Positions 21,459-30,513 of a stretch of DNA of 64,000 nt are shown one piece after another. The stretch's first letter is position 1, and each line of letters starts with the position of its first letter. The notes under the pieces were generated by a model. The model ran no database searches and had not been told where the DNA came from. It saw only the letters and a program-made list of their open reading frames with translations. Position numbers and translations under genes: made by a program. Origin of the DNA: Alteromonas abrolhosensis (GTDB lineage Bacteria > Pseudomonadota > Gammaproteobacteria > Enterobacterales > Alteromonadaceae); contig NZ_MEJH01000009.1 in assembly GCF_001953635.1 (NCBI RefSeq), positions 168,002-232,001 on the forward strand. The letters are read 5' to 3'.

Positions 21459-22811
21459 TCAGGTTATGCGAGCGATATCGTTAAAAATTGCGATACCCAT
21501 GATCATAAACAGAAGCACGCCACCTATTCTGTAACCCCATTCCTGCACCGCTTCAGGCACAGGCTTGCCTGTGATCCACTCCACGATAAAAAACATGAGG
21601 TGACCACCGTCAAGCATGGGCAAGGGTAATAAATTTATTATGCCTAAATTTACGCTTATTAAGGCAAGAAAACTCAAAAAGTACGCAAGTCCATACCCAG
21701 CACTTGTTCCCGCACCTTGAGCAATTGAGATAGGACCACTCAAATTCTTCACCGACACGTCGCCCGTGATGAGCTTACCTATCATTTCGACACTGAGTGT
21801 CATAAGACGCCAAGTTTTATCTAGCGCCTTCCCAATAGCCTCTATAATGCCATACTGATGCGTAAACACATACCCTTCTGGCCAAGGCTCGAATGTTGGG
21901 CTTACACCTAGATACCCACTTTGCCCTTGTGGAGTATCGCGGCGCGCTATCGTGGCATCTAATGTCAGCTGTTGTCCATCCCTTTGTATTTCAAGTGAGA
22001 TTTTCTCACCAGGACTTTCAACAATAACGTCAACTAAACGTTCCCACGACGACAACTTAGTGCCATTTAATGCAACGAGCTCATCGCCAGGCTTTAAGCC
22101 TGCTTGCTCAGCTGCACTCCCTTCACCTACAAACCCAACGGTTAACGTTGCATCTGGACGATAAGGGGTTAGTCCTAAGCTGCTTAAAGGAGACTCGCTA
22201 TCTGGGTCAAAGTTCCAAGAACTCAGTGTAAAACTCAGTTCTTTTTCAACGTTTGCTGAATTTTTAACCGTAACACTGGCATTTTCGGCACCAATGTTTG
22301 AGACAATTTCTAAGTTAACGGCTTCCCAATCAGGCGTATTTCTACTGCCAACTTTAATAATTTCATCACCAGGTTGCACACCTGCGATAGCTGCGATGCT
22401 TTCTGGCTCAACCTGTTTTACTACTGGTTTAACCGTTTCCAGCCCCACCAGATACATTAACCACAGTGCGAAAAATGCGAAGATAAAATTAACGCCAGGG
22501 CCAGCAGCAATAACTGCCATTCGTTGTAAAACCGGTTTGTTATTAAACGCTTTGTTTGCCAATTCAGGCGGTACATCGTCAATCCGACCATCGAGCATGC
22601 GAACGTAGCCACCAAGCGGGATCATAGCGATGACATATTCAGTGCCCGACTTACTTGTCTTGCGCCAAATTGGCTTTCCAAAACCAATTGAAAAACGCTC
22701 TACTTGTACACCGCATTTACGAGCAACGTAAAAGTGCCCCCATTCATGTACAGCAACCAAAATACCTAAGGCTACAATGAATGCACCAAGGCTCCATAAA
22801 AATGCTAGCAC
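21459..22811 (-). CDS. rseP: Site-2 intramembrane zinc protease RseP
   Basis: RseP cuts anti-sigma factor RseA within the membrane after DegS cleavage, activating the sigma-E envelope stress response, and also clears signal peptides. The first helix carries the zinc motif HEWGH at residues 22-26. Two periplasmic PDZ domains lie at about 120-290, and the third zinc ligand lies in LLPLPMLDGGH near residue 400. Its 450 aa equals the family norm. It overlaps the end of dxr by 7 nt and precedes bamA, itself a sigma-E target in enterobacteria. Confidence 0.96.
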   Translation of the reverse strand: MLAFLWSLGAFIVALGILVAVHEWGHFYVARKCGVQVERFSIGFGKPIWRKTSKSGTEYVIAMIPLGGYVRMLDGRIDDVPPELANKAFNNKPVLQRMAVIAAGPGVNFIFAFFALWLMYLVGLETVKPVVKQVEPESIAAIAGVQPGDEIIKVGSRNTPDWEAVNLEIVSNIGAENASVTVKNSANVEKELSFTLSSWNFDPDSESPLSSLGLTPYRPDATLTVGFVGEGSAAEQAGLKPGDELVALNGTKLSSWERLVDVIVESPGEKISLEIQRDGQQLTLDATIARRDTPQGQSGYLGVSPTFEPWPEGYVFTHQYGIIEAIGKALDKTWRLMTLSVEMIGKLITGDVSVKNLSGPISIAQGAGTSAGYGLAYFLSFLALISVNLGIINLLPLPMLDGGHLMFFIVEWITGKPVPEAVQEWGYRIGGVLLFMIMGIAIFNDIARIT

Positions 22812-23992
22812 TGGAATTTACCTCGAATAATCTCGTTAGCTTTTGCTCTTGCTAAGCTGTCTTGCTCTAGTATTTGCTGAATAGAACTTACTGAAACATA
22901 AGGCATGGCGTTAAGCGTGGCGTCGTTCACTTTTGCAATATCACAAAACTGAATCTTACCTTCTAAAAAAGCTTCAACAGCCACTTCATTTGATGCGTTC
23001 ACTCGCGTTGTCGCACATTGCCCTTCTTTACAGGCATCCATAGCAAGCTTCAAATTTGGGTAACGCTCAAAACAAGGCGTTTGAAAACTGAAATTTGAGA
23101 TATCTGAAAAGTCGAGTGGCGTCACGCCCGCTTCGATGCGCTCAGGATGCGCCAAACCATAGGCAATCGGGGTACGCATATCAGGGTTGCCCATTTGTGC
23201 GATGACCGAACCGTCAACATATTGCACCATAGAATGAATAATACTTTGCGGGTGAATCACCACATCAATATCATCAACCCCAGCGCCAAATAGCCAACAG
23301 GCTTCAATAAATTCCAGCCCCTTGTTCATCATGGTCGCCGAATCGATTGTAATTTTTCTGCCCATCGACCAGTTAGGGTGTGTGCTGGCTTCATCGATTG
23401 TAATTGCCGAAAAGCTATCTAGCGGCCTTTCCCTAAACGGACCACCTGAGCCCGTTAATAAAATTTTACGAATGCCTGATGCCGCCAAATTACCGTATTC
23501 ATAATCGTGCGGGAGGCACTGGAATATAGCATTGTGTTCGCTGTCGATAGGAAGGATTTCAGCGCCGCTTTGGTTCGCAGCCTCGATAAATAAAGCGCCA
23601 GACATGACCAAAGCTTCTTTATTCGCAAGCAAAACCCGTTTGCCCGCCTTTACCGCCGCCAGTGTAGGCAAAAGGCCGGCTGCACCAACAATTGCAGCCA
23701 TTACAGCATCAACTTCAGGCGCACTTGATACTTCTTCCAGTGCCTTGGCTCCGGAGAGAATTTCTGCATCAACACCGTACTGAGATGCTAACTCACAAGC
23801 TACTTTGTAGTTAGCGTCATCGGCAATTACCACATAGCGCGGTGCGCATTTCTGAGCCTGCTCCATAAGTAATTCAAGCTGAGAGTTACCAGTAATGGCA
23901 AATACGCGGTATTTATCTGGGTGGCGATTTATTACATCAAGTGTATTGCAACCAATGGAGCCTGTGGCCCCTAACACTGTTACTGTTTGCAT
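22805..23992 (-). CDS. dxr: 1-deoxy-D-xylulose 5-phosphate reductoisomerase
   Basis: Dxr (IspC) converts DXP to MEP, the committed step of the non-mevalonate isoprenoid pathway, and is the fosmidomycin target. The NADPH motif VLGATGSIG is at the N-terminus, LLANKEALVMSG and IDSEHNAIFQCL follow, and SATMMNKGLEFIEACWLF ends the catalytic core. I use the ATG at 23992 (396 aa), which overlaps the cdsA stop as TAATG; a start four codons earlier at 24004 is possible but adds residues not seen in the family. The product supplies UppS, encoded two genes upstream. Confidence 0.95.
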   Translation of the reverse strand: MQTVTVLGATGSIGCNTLDVINRHPDKYRVFAITGNSQLELLMEQAQKCAPRYVVIADDANYKVACELASQYGVDAEILSGAKALEEVSSAPEVDAVMAAIVGAAGLLPTLAAVKAGKRVLLANKEALVMSGALFIEAANQSGAEILPIDSEHNAIFQCLPHDYEYGNLAASGIRKILLTGSGGPFRERPLDSFSAITIDEASTHPNWSMGRKITIDSATMMNKGLEFIEACWLFGAGVDDIDVVIHPQSIIHSMVQYVDGSVIAQMGNPDMRTPIAYGLAHPERIEAGVTPLDFSDISNFSFQTPCFERYPNLKLAMDACKEGQCATTRVNASNEVAVEAFLEGKIQFCDIAKVNDATLNAMPYVSVSSIQQILEQDSLARAKANEIIRGKFQC

Positions 23993-24855
23993 TACGCCAT
24001 CCAAGTTACATAGCAGAATGCGAAAACAGGGAACGCAGCCGTTAAGCTATCAATTCTGTCTAGTACACCACCGTGCCCTGGTAGAATTTTGCCACTATCT
24101 TTAATACCCGCACAGCGCTTAAGCATGCTTTCGTTTAAATCACCAAGCGCTGAAACAGCTACCGTGATACCGCCAATAGCGAGGTGGAGCCAAATACGTG
24201 AAGGCTCTACCTGATAGTGAAGGGCCGCAAAAGCAATAATAGCGAATGAAGCCGCAATACCGCCTAATAAGCCTTCTAAACTTTTACCCGGCGATACATT
24301 TGGACGTAGCTTATGGCGACCAAATTTCACGCCAACAAAGAAAGCCCCTATGTCTGCAGCCCAAACAATACCCAATACGTAAAAGATAAGTGATGCACCG
24401 TAAAACGGGTCTACATCGTGCAAGCTCGTTCGAAGCGCCACTACCGCTACCCACGTAGGTATTAGTGTAAGTGCACCGAATAGGGTTCTAACGCTGCGAC
24501 TGTCTTTCCAGAATTTGGAGTATTTAGGATAGGCAAGCACCATAAACAAGGAGGCAATCCACCACAGAACGGCGATAGTTAATATAGCGCGATACAAACC
24601 ATGTAACTGCCCCTGATACCAGATCGTGCTTGCATCGACAATTAATGAGAGCGCAATACATATGGCAAAAGCACTCGCCATATAGATGAGCTTTTTGGGG
24701 CGTTCACACACACCCGACATATTCGCCCATTCATAGGCGCCAATGCCGACCACGCCAGCAATGGCTATTTCAAACCAAAAAATAGGAAGAAAAAGAATAG
24801 CGTAAAGCGCCAGTGGCGCGAGGATTAATGCAGTTATTATTCGTTGTTTTAGCAT
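23992..24855 (-). CDS. cdsA: Phosphatidate cytidylyltransferase
   Basis: CdsA makes CDP-diacylglycerol from phosphatidic acid and CTP, the branch point for all membrane phospholipids. The 287-aa protein is almost entirely hydrophobic with about eight membrane helices. The family signature appears as SGKILPGHGGVLDRIDSL near the C-terminus, and a DIGAFFVGVKFGRHKL block precedes it. It lies between uppS and dxr, overlapping the latter by one base. Confidence 0.95.
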   Translation of the reverse strand: MLKQRIITALILAPLALYAILFLPIFWFEIAIAGVVGIGAYEWANMSGVCERPKKLIYMASAFAICIALSLIVDASTIWYQGQLHGLYRAILTIAVLWWIASLFMVLAYPKYSKFWKDSRSVRTLFGALTLIPTWVAVVALRTSLHDVDPFYGASLIFYVLGIVWAADIGAFFVGVKFGRHKLRPNVSPGKSLEGLLGGIAASFAIIAFAALHYQVEPSRIWLHLAIGGITVAVSALGDLNESMLKRCAGIKDSGKILPGHGGVLDRIDSLTAAFPVFAFCYVTWMA

Positions 24856-24909
24856 AATTTGCCCTTGGCGTTCGTTACCAGGGCTAGCCTGATAATTGCC
24901 TGTATGGTG

Positions 24910-25692
24910 TTAACCATCGGCTGTGACTACTTGTTCACCGGTTAGACCAAAGCGACGTTGGCGAACATTAAAATCGTCTACGGCTAGTTGAAACACGTCT
25001 TCGTTAAAGTCGGGCCATAGTACGTCAGTAAAGTACAATTCAGCATAGGCACACTGCCAGAGCAAGAAATTGCTAATACGGTGCTCGCCACCTGTGCGAA
25101 TGAGAAGGTCTAACTCAGGAAGGTTAGCCGTTGAAATATGCGCGTTAAGTGCGTCTTCAGAGATGTTTTCAACATCAAGTTCACCGCTTTTCACTTGCGT
25201 TGCAAGTTGCTTAGCCGCGTTTACAATGTCCCATCTACCGCCATAATTTGCGGCGATATTTAAGACTAAATCTTTGTTGTCTTTGGTCATGTCTTCAGCT
25301 TTGCGAATTTTTTCGACTAGCTTAGCGTCAAACGCTTCAACATCACCAATAACCTGCAAACGTACACCATTTTTGTGTAACCGTTTTGCTTCACTATTGA
25401 GGACAAGATTGAACAGCTCCATCAAGACACTGACTTCTTCCTCAGGACGCTTCCAGTTTTCACTTGAAAACGCGAATAGCGTAAGTGATTCAATGCCGTT
25501 TTGACGTGCAAAGCGCACAACAGAACGCACAGACTCTACCCCGGCTTTGTGGCCGAAAGTACGAATTTTCCCTTTCTTTTGCGCCCATCGACCATTGCCA
25601 TCCATAATGATTGCAACGTGCTTCGGGCCAGCAGTCACTGCCGGCGCCTCAGCTTTCGTCGATTTGGCTGCGCTTAAACGCTTTCCAATCAT
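24910..25692 (-). CDS. uppS: Undecaprenyl diphosphate synthase
   Basis: UppS (IspU) extends farnesyl diphosphate with isoprene units to the C55 lipid carrier for peptidoglycan, O-antigen and WecA-type glycans. The catalytic region [17 protein letters not shown] lies at about residues 25-41, followed by [11 protein letters not shown] and [19 protein letters not shown]. It has an N-terminal Ala/Lys-rich extension of about 20 residues relative to the core. Length is 260 aa. It starts 9 bp after frr in the classical frr-uppS-cdsA order. Confidence 0.95.
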   Translation of the reverse strand: MIGKRLSAAKSTKAEAPAVTAGPKHVAIIMDGNGRWAQKKGKIRTFGHKAGVESVRSVVRFARQNGIESLTLFAFSSENWKRPEEEVSVLMELFNLVLNSEAKRLHKNGVRLQVIGDVEAFDAKLVEKIRKAEDMTKDNKDLVLNIAANYGGRWDIVNAAKQLATQVKSGELDVENISEDALNAHISTANLPELDLLIRTGGEHRISNFLLWQCAYAELYFTDVLWPDFNEDVFQLAVDDFNVRQRRFGLTGEQVVTADG

Positions 25693-25701
25693 AATACTTA
25701 C

Positions 25702-26259
25702 TTATACTTCCATTAGTTCTTTTTCTTTGTCAGCAAGCATGCTGTCAACTTTCTTAATGAAATCGTTAGTAATAGATTGAATGTTCTCTTCAGCTGCACG
25801 GCTTTCATCTTCACTGATCTCTTTTTCTTTAAGAAGATCTTTGATGTCACCGTTAGCGTCGCGACGGATGTTGCGGATAGCTACACGACCACCTTCTGCT
25901 TCGTTGCGAACAACGCGAATAAGGTCTTTACGACGCTCTTCCGTTAGAGGAGGTAAAGGAATACGAATTGAACCACCTGCACTCATTGGGTTTAAACCTA
26001 GGTCAGACTGCATAATGGCCTTTTCTACCGCTTGAATGGCGCTTTTATCAAACACAGTTAACGCTAGAGTACGGCTGTCTTCTGCAACTACGTTAGCCAC
26101 TTGCTTTAGCGGCGTGTCTACGCCGTAATAAGGTACCATGATGCCATCTAGAAGGCTTGGATGCGCACGACCAGTGCGGATTTTGCTGAATTGGCCCTTT
26201 AGAGAAACTAGGCTTTTTTCCATGCGCTCTTGCGCATCTAATTCAATTTCATCAATCAC
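25702..26259 (-). CDS. frr: Ribosome recycling factor
   Basis: RRF splits the post-termination ribosome together with EF-G. The 185-aa product shows the three-helix-bundle sequence including [19 protein letters not shown] [20 protein letters not shown], followed by [16 protein letters not shown] and [18 protein letters not shown]. Length and motifs are standard. It sits between pyrH (23 bp) and uppS (9 bp). Confidence 0.96.
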   Translation of the reverse strand: MIDEIELDAQERMEKSLVSLKGQFSKIRTGRAHPSLLDGIMVPYYGVDTPLKQVANVVAEDSRTLALTVFDKSAIQAVEKAIMQSDLGLNPMSAGGSIRIPLPPLTEERRKDLIRVVRNEAEGGRVAIRNIRRDANGDIKDLLKEKEISEDESRAAEENIQSITNDFIKKVDSMLADKEKELMEV

Positions 26260-26282
26260 GATTTGTATCCTATTGTTCTTAA

Positions 26283-27020
26283 TTAATCGTTGTCAGCGTG
26301 GCGAATAACAGTACCTTCTTTTTCGCCCATCACAACACGTTTTAGGCAACCTGGCTTATTCATGTTGAATACGCGAATTGGCAAGCTGTGATCGCGCGCC
26401 AAAGTAAACGCTGACAAGTCCATCACTTTAAGTTCTTTTTCTAGTACTTCTTGGTAAGTCAGTTCTTCATACAGCGTAGCTTCTGGGTTTTTAACCGGAT
26501 CATCACTATATACACCATCCACTTTGGTCGCTTTTAATACCGCATCGGCTTCAATTTCGATGCCGCGTAAGCAAGCCGCTGAGTCTGTAGTGAAGAAAGG
26601 ATTGCCCGTACCCGCAGAGAAGATAACAACGCGGCCTGACTTAAGAAGGCTAATGGCTTCGGCCCAGTTGTATGCATCGCACACGCCATTAAGTGGGATA
26701 GCTGACATCATACGAGCATTTACAAATGCACGATGAAGCGCGTCGCGCATGGCTAAGCCATTCATTACGGTAGCTAACATTCCCATGTGATCGCCAACAA
26801 CGCGGTTCATTCCCGCTTTTGCTAAGCCTTCGCCACGGAACAAGTTACCACCACCGATAACAAGACCAACTTGAACACCAAGTTCAACCAGCTCTTTAAT
26901 CTCTTGTGCCATTCTATCTAGCACTTTAGGGTCTATGCCAAAGCCTTCCGCCCCCATTAGGGCTTCACCACTAAGCTTTAACAAAATGCGTCGGTATGCT
27001 GATTTTGGTGTGATACTCAT
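26283..27020 (-). CDS. pyrH: Uridylate kinase
   Basis: PyrH phosphorylates UMP to UDP and is allosterically controlled by GTP and UTP. The amino-acid-kinase fold is clear: [12 protein letters not shown] at the N-terminus, [13 protein letters not shown], and [21 protein letters not shown] set the start at the ATG at 27020 (245 aa; E. coli 241), which has GAGGA upstream; the frame is open 25 codons further but those residues are not family-like. It is the first gene of the pyrH-frr-uppS-cdsA-dxr-rseP-bamA-skp series and lies after the tsf terminator. Confidence 0.96.
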   Translation of the reverse strand: MSITPKSAYRRILLKLSGEALMGAEGFGIDPKVLDRMAQEIKELVELGVQVGLVIGGGNLFRGEGLAKAGMNRVVGDHMGMLATVMNGLAMRDALHRAFVNARMMSAIPLNGVCDAYNWAEAISLLKSGRVVIFSAGTGNPFFTTDSAACLRGIEIEADAVLKATKVDGVYSDDPVKNPEATLYEELTYQEVLEKELKVMDLSAFTLARDHSLPIRVFNMNKPGCLKRVVMGEKEGTVIRHADND

Positions 27021-27184
27021 AGTTTGAATTGTCCTCGTAAACCCGTTTTGTCCTATGTCTTTCGTTAAATCACTGGTGTAAAAAACATAGGACAAAGCGC
27101 TTTCGTTTGTCAGGCAGGCGCGTACGTATTTCGCCTAGCTTCACACTTACGCATTACATTGGCAACACTAAAGATGTTCAGCTA

Positions 27185-27212
27185 TAAAAAAGCACCTCCT
27201 AAGAGGTGCTTT
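27185..27212 (-). terminator. Intrinsic terminator of rpsB-tsf
   Basis: Minus-strand hairpin AGCACCTC-TTAG-GAGGTGCT (8 bp, 4-nt loop) followed by TTTTTATA, about 45 nt after the tsf stop. It separates rpsB-tsf from pyrH. Confidence 0.9.
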
Positions 27213-27256
27213 GTAGTTTATCTAACTATTGCTTAATGCAAAAGATAAACACTCAA

Positions 27257-28129
27257 TTATTTCTTAGCAGCAGCCATTTGAGCAGCTACTTCAGCAGCGA
27301 AGTCTTCAGTCTTCTTCTCGATACCTTCACCAACTTCGAAACGTACGAAGTTGATTACGTCTGCGCTGTTGTTCTTAAGAAGCTCAGCAACAGAGATTGA
27401 AGGATCTTTAACGAAAGGCTGACCAGTCAAGCTCACTTCGCCAGTGAACTTCTTCATGCGGCCTGCAACCATTTTCTCAGCGATATCAGCCGGCTTACCA
27501 GACTGGATAGCGATTTCGATTTGGATTTCTTTCTCTTTCTCAACAACTTCTGCTGGAACGTTTTCAGGCTTAACGAACTGCGGGCTTGCAGCTGCAACGT
27601 GCATTGCAACGTCTTTCGCTAGCTCTTCGTCACCGCCAGTAAGGATAGAGATAACACCAATACGGCCGCCGTGTACATACGCGCCTAGTGTATCGCCTTC
27701 AACGTTGATAACGCGACGAGGAGAGATGTTTTCGCCGATTTTAGCAACAAGTGCATCACGCGCTTCGCTAACTTTAACGCCGTTCATGTCTGCGTCGTTA
27801 AGCGCTTCGATGTCGTTGATGTTGTTAGCAGCTGCTACTTCTAGAAGCTCGTTACCAAATTTAAGGAAACCTTCGTCACGTGCTACGAAGTCAGTTTCAC
27901 AGTTAAGTTCAAGCATAGTCGCGCGACCTGCTTCAACCTTAGTAAGGATTACACCTTCAGCTGCGATACGGCCTGCTTTTTTAGCCGCTTTCGCTTGGCC
28001 TGATTTACGCATGTTTTCAATGGCTAACTCAATGTCACCATCCGTTTCAACCAGGGCTTTTTTACAATCCAGCATACCTGCGCCAGTACGTTCGCGCAGT
28101 TCTTTAACTAGTGCTGCAGTCACTGCCAT
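27257..28129 (-). CDS. tsf: Elongation factor Ts
   Basis: EF-Ts is the GDP/GTP exchange factor for EF-Tu. The N-terminal UBA-like domain includes [19 protein letters not shown], and the exchange core contains the family motif [11 protein letters not shown] (about residues 76-86), where Asp and Phe contact EF-Tu. Its 290 aa is close to the E. coli length of 283. It follows rpsB by 121 bp, with an attenuator-like hairpin between them. Confidence 0.97.
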   Translation of the reverse strand: MAVTAALVKELRERTGAGMLDCKKALVETDGDIELAIENMRKSGQAKAAKKAGRIAAEGVILTKVEAGRATMLELNCETDFVARDEGFLKFGNELLEVAAANNINDIEALNDADMNGVKVSEARDALVAKIGENISPRRVINVEGDTLGAYVHGGRIGVISILTGGDEELAKDVAMHVAAASPQFVKPENVPAEVVEKEKEIQIEIAIQSGKPADIAEKMVAGRMKKFTGEVSLTGQPFVKDPSISVAELLKNNSADVINFVRFEVGEGIEKKTEDFAAEVAAQMAAAKK

Positions 28130-28163
28130 TTTTCAATTCCTCAGCATTAAATATAAATTCGTT

Positions 28164-28188
28164 AGGTAAAAGGGGCGATGTCGCCCCT
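28164..28188 (-). terminator. Attenuator-type hairpin between rpsB and tsf
   Basis: Minus-strand stem AGGGGCGA / TCGCCCCT (8 bp, 2-nt spacer loop, so functionally about 6 bp) followed by only four T residues. A weak terminator here would lower tsf relative to rpsB. A second, weaker hairpin (about 28210-28238) lies just upstream in the transcript. Confidence 0.6.
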
Positions 28189-28250
28189 CTCAATACGTTT
28201 CGTATTGTAGTACTGCCATATTATTAAGATATGACAGTAAGCAATCAGAA

Positions 28251-28982
28251 TTACTCTGCTGCTTCTACGAAGTCGTCTTGCTCAGCTTGTACTTCAAGGT
28301 TGCTTTCGCGACCTGAGTTGATAGCGTTTGCAGCAGCATCCAAGTAAAGTTGGATAGCGCGGATAGCATCGTCGTTACCAGGGATGATGTAATCAACACC
28401 GTCTGGGTTAGAGTTAGTATCAACAACACCAACAACAGGAATACCTAGGTTACGAGCTTCTGTTACAGCAATGTGCTCGTGATCTGCGTCGATAACAAAG
28501 ATTGCGTCTGGAAGACCGCCCATATCTTTGATACCGCCAAGGCTGTTTTCAAGCTTGTCCATTTCGCGCTGAAGCATAAGTGCTTCTTTCTTAGTTAGCT
28601 TTTCAAACGTACCGTCTTGGCTTTGCTGCTCAAGATCTTTAAGACGCTTGATTGACTGACGTACTGTTTTCCAGTTAGTCAGCATACCACCTAACCAACG
28701 CTTGTTTACGTAGTACTGGTCGCACTTAAGAGCAGCATCTTTAACTGCTTCGCCAGCTGCGCGCTTAGTACCAACGAAAAGGATTTTACCTTTCTTAGAC
28801 GCAACACCTGAAAGGTAGTTAAGTGCGTTGTTGAAAAGTGGAACCGTTTTTTCAAGGTTGATGATATGAACTTTGTTACGAGCGCCGAAGATGAAAGGCT
28901 TCATCTTTGGGTTCCAGTAACGAGTTTGGTGACCGAAATGCACACCTGCTTTCAGCATGTCACGCATAGAAACATTAGCCAT
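28251..28982 (-). CDS. rpsB: 30S ribosomal protein S2
   Basis: S2 binds at the head-body junction of the 30S subunit and is needed for S1 docking. The 243-aa protein begins [20 protein letters not shown] and includes [27 protein letters not shown] sequence, then [12 protein letters not shown] and the [19 protein letters not shown] block. An AAGAGGA ribosome binding site lies about 6 nt before the ATG. It is first in rpsB-tsf and is preceded by a long structured leader. Confidence 0.98.
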   Translation of the reverse strand: MANVSMRDMLKAGVHFGHQTRYWNPKMKPFIFGARNKVHIINLEKTVPLFNNALNYLSGVASKKGKILFVGTKRAAGEAVKDAALKCDQYYVNKRWLGGMLTNWKTVRQSIKRLKDLEQQSQDGTFEKLTKKEALMLQREMDKLENSLGGIKDMGGLPDAIFVIDADHEHIAVTEARNLGIPVVGVVDTNSNPDGVDYIIPGNDDAIRAIQLYLDAAANAINSGRESNLEVQAEQDDFVEAAE

Positions 28983-29156
28983 TTTATTTTCCTCTTGGGG
29001 TTAGGCCTCCATATACCCCTTGTATCGATTCAGACCAACCTAAGTTGAACTGAACACCCCGATACGAAGTGTCGGTATATGTGTGTTTTAATAAAATAAA
29101 TTTACCCTCTAAAACGGTGCCAAATACACATGGCAAAATGAGCTTTCCGTCAGGGC
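28983..29156 (-). promoter_or_regulatory. Long rpsB leader, probable S2 autoregulatory mRNA element
   Basis: The predicted transcript start leaves about 170 nt untranslated before rpsB. Next to the ribosome binding site is a hairpin, GGGGT (29019-29015 region) pairing with ACCCC (28997-29001 region), and upstream is a second potential hairpin around ACACTTCG...GGGGTGT. In E. coli S2 represses rpsB-tsf through a conserved leader; that this leader does the same is inference. Confidence 0.5.
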
Positions 29157-29162
29157 GCGCGC

Positions 29163-29191
29163 TTTATACCACAATCCCACCTTAGCCTCAA
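29163..29191 (-). promoter_or_regulatory. rpsB promoter with GC-rich discriminator
   Basis: Minus-strand TTGAGG (29191-29186), a 17-nt spacer, and TATAAA (29168-29163), followed at once by GCGCGCGCCC. The GC-rich discriminator is typical of ribosomal promoters inhibited by ppGpp and DksA. Confidence 0.75.
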
Positions 29192-29330
29192 GTTTTGAGG
29201 GTAAAAAGCGACAATTTGAAGTATTTAAATTAAAGAAAGTATAGAACCTTTGATAAGGTCGCTTTACACCTCTGACTTTAGCAAATAAAAACCAGCAATA
29301 TCATCACCTTACTAAGAATGACCTGAATAG

Positions 29331-29339
29331 TGTTATAAT
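29331..29339 (+). promoter_or_regulatory. Extended -10 promoter of map
   Basis: TGTTATAAT contains a perfect TATAAT (29334-29339) with the TGn extension; no good -35 is present, as expected for this class. Transcription would start near 29346, about 50 nt before the map start codon. Confidence 0.7.
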
Positions 29340-29394
29340 GCGTAAGTAATCAAAATTCTTCATCAAACTAGTTTCAAACGATTTGAGAGGCGCT

Positions 29395-30189
29395 GTGACA
29401 GCTATTATCAAAACCCCAGAAGAAATCGAAAAAATGCGCGTAGCCGGTAAACTGGCAGCCGAAGTGCTTACTATGATAGGGCCTTACGTAAAGAAAGGCG
29501 TTACCACTGATGAGCTAAATACTATTTGCCACGACTACATCGTAAATGAGCAAAAAGCGGTACCCGCGCCTTTAAATTACGGCCATCCGCCTTTTCCTAA
29601 ATCTATCTGCACGTCAGTAAACCACTGTATTTGCCACGGTATTCCTTCTGATAAGAAACTGAAAGACGGCGACATCATTAATATCGACGTCACAGTTATT
29701 AAAGATGGCTATCATGGCGATACGTCAAAGATGTTTGTGGTGGGTAAGCCTTCTATCCTTGCAGAGCGCCTAATTCGCGTTACCCAAGAATGCTTATATA
29801 AAGCTATTGAGCAAGTGAAACCGGGCATGCGCCTTGGCGATATCGGTCATATTTGTCAAACCCACGCAGAAGCGCATAACTATTCAATAGTTCGTGAATA
29901 CTGCGGCCACGGTATTGGCGCTAGTTTCCACGAAGAACCACAAATTGTTCACTACGGTAAGCCAGGTACGGGTGATGTGTTAGAGCCAGGTATGTGCTTT
30001 ACCATCGAGCCTATGGTAAACGCAGGCAAGCGCTACTCAAAAGTGCTGCCAGACCAATGGACTGTGGTAACTAAAGACAGAAGTTTAAGTGCTCAATGGG
30101 AGCACACCCTATTGGTCACTGAAACTGGCGTTGAGATTCTTACGCTTCGCGAGGAAGAAACCTTGGAACGCGTCATTTCTCACGGGTAA
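29395..30189 (+). CDS. map: Methionine aminopeptidase, type I
   Basis: Map removes the initiator methionine from nascent proteins. The five metal ligands are in place: the two Asp in NIDVTVIKDGYHGDTSKMF, His in GHGIGASFHEEP, Glu in TIEPMVNAG and Glu in WEHTLLVT. I choose the GTG at 29395 because GAGAGG lies 4-5 nt upstream and the resulting 264 aa equals the E. coli length; an upstream TTG at 29383 overlaps that binding site. It is divergent from rpsB, as in E. coli, and followed by a terminator before glnD. Confidence 0.96.
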   Translation: MTAIIKTPEEIEKMRVAGKLAAEVLTMIGPYVKKGVTTDELNTICHDYIVNEQKAVPAPLNYGHPPFPKSICTSVNHCICHGIPSDKKLKDGDIINIDVTVIKDGYHGDTSKMFVVGKPSILAERLIRVTQECLYKAIEQVKPGMRLGDIGHICQTHAEAHNYSIVREYCGHGIGASFHEEPQIVHYGKPGTGDVLEPGMCFTIEPMVNAGKRYSKVLPDQWTVVTKDRSLSAQWEHTLLVTETGVEILTLREEETLERVISHG

Positions 30190-30272
30190 ATCGACTTCGC
30201 CAATATTGGTAACGTCTTAATTTTGCGCGTTATTAATTGCTATTTGTAAAATAAAGTCCAATGGATTTTCAT

Positions 30273-30305
30273 AAAGCGGCTGTTGAGTAAACGGCCGCTT
30301 TTTTA
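30273..30305 (+). terminator. Intrinsic terminator of map
   Basis: Stem AAGCGGC / GCCGCTT with a loop of about 13 nt, followed by TTTTTT, 85 nt after the map stop. The remaining sequence to 30513 holds the glnD promoter region; no other element is seen. Confidence 0.8.
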
Positions 30306-30513
30306 CATCGTTCGCAAGCTTCAGTCCGAACTCTCAAATCTCGACAGTATGCCCTCTGCTCCCCTTTCGTTTATTGCGCTACACACCTATAACAAAAAAC
30401 CATAAATATTCACAATTCAACCTAACTTATGCATTAATTTGCTACTGCGCACCGCTACCAATTCATGCTATTGTTCTTAGCGTCTAAAAAGAAGTCTATT
30501 TCAAAGGTGTATT

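Noticed and set aside
27444..28169. 241-codon plus-strand ORF opposite tsf
   Set aside because: It is antisense to a complete, secure tsf gene and has the Ser/Ala-rich composition typical of a shadow frame.
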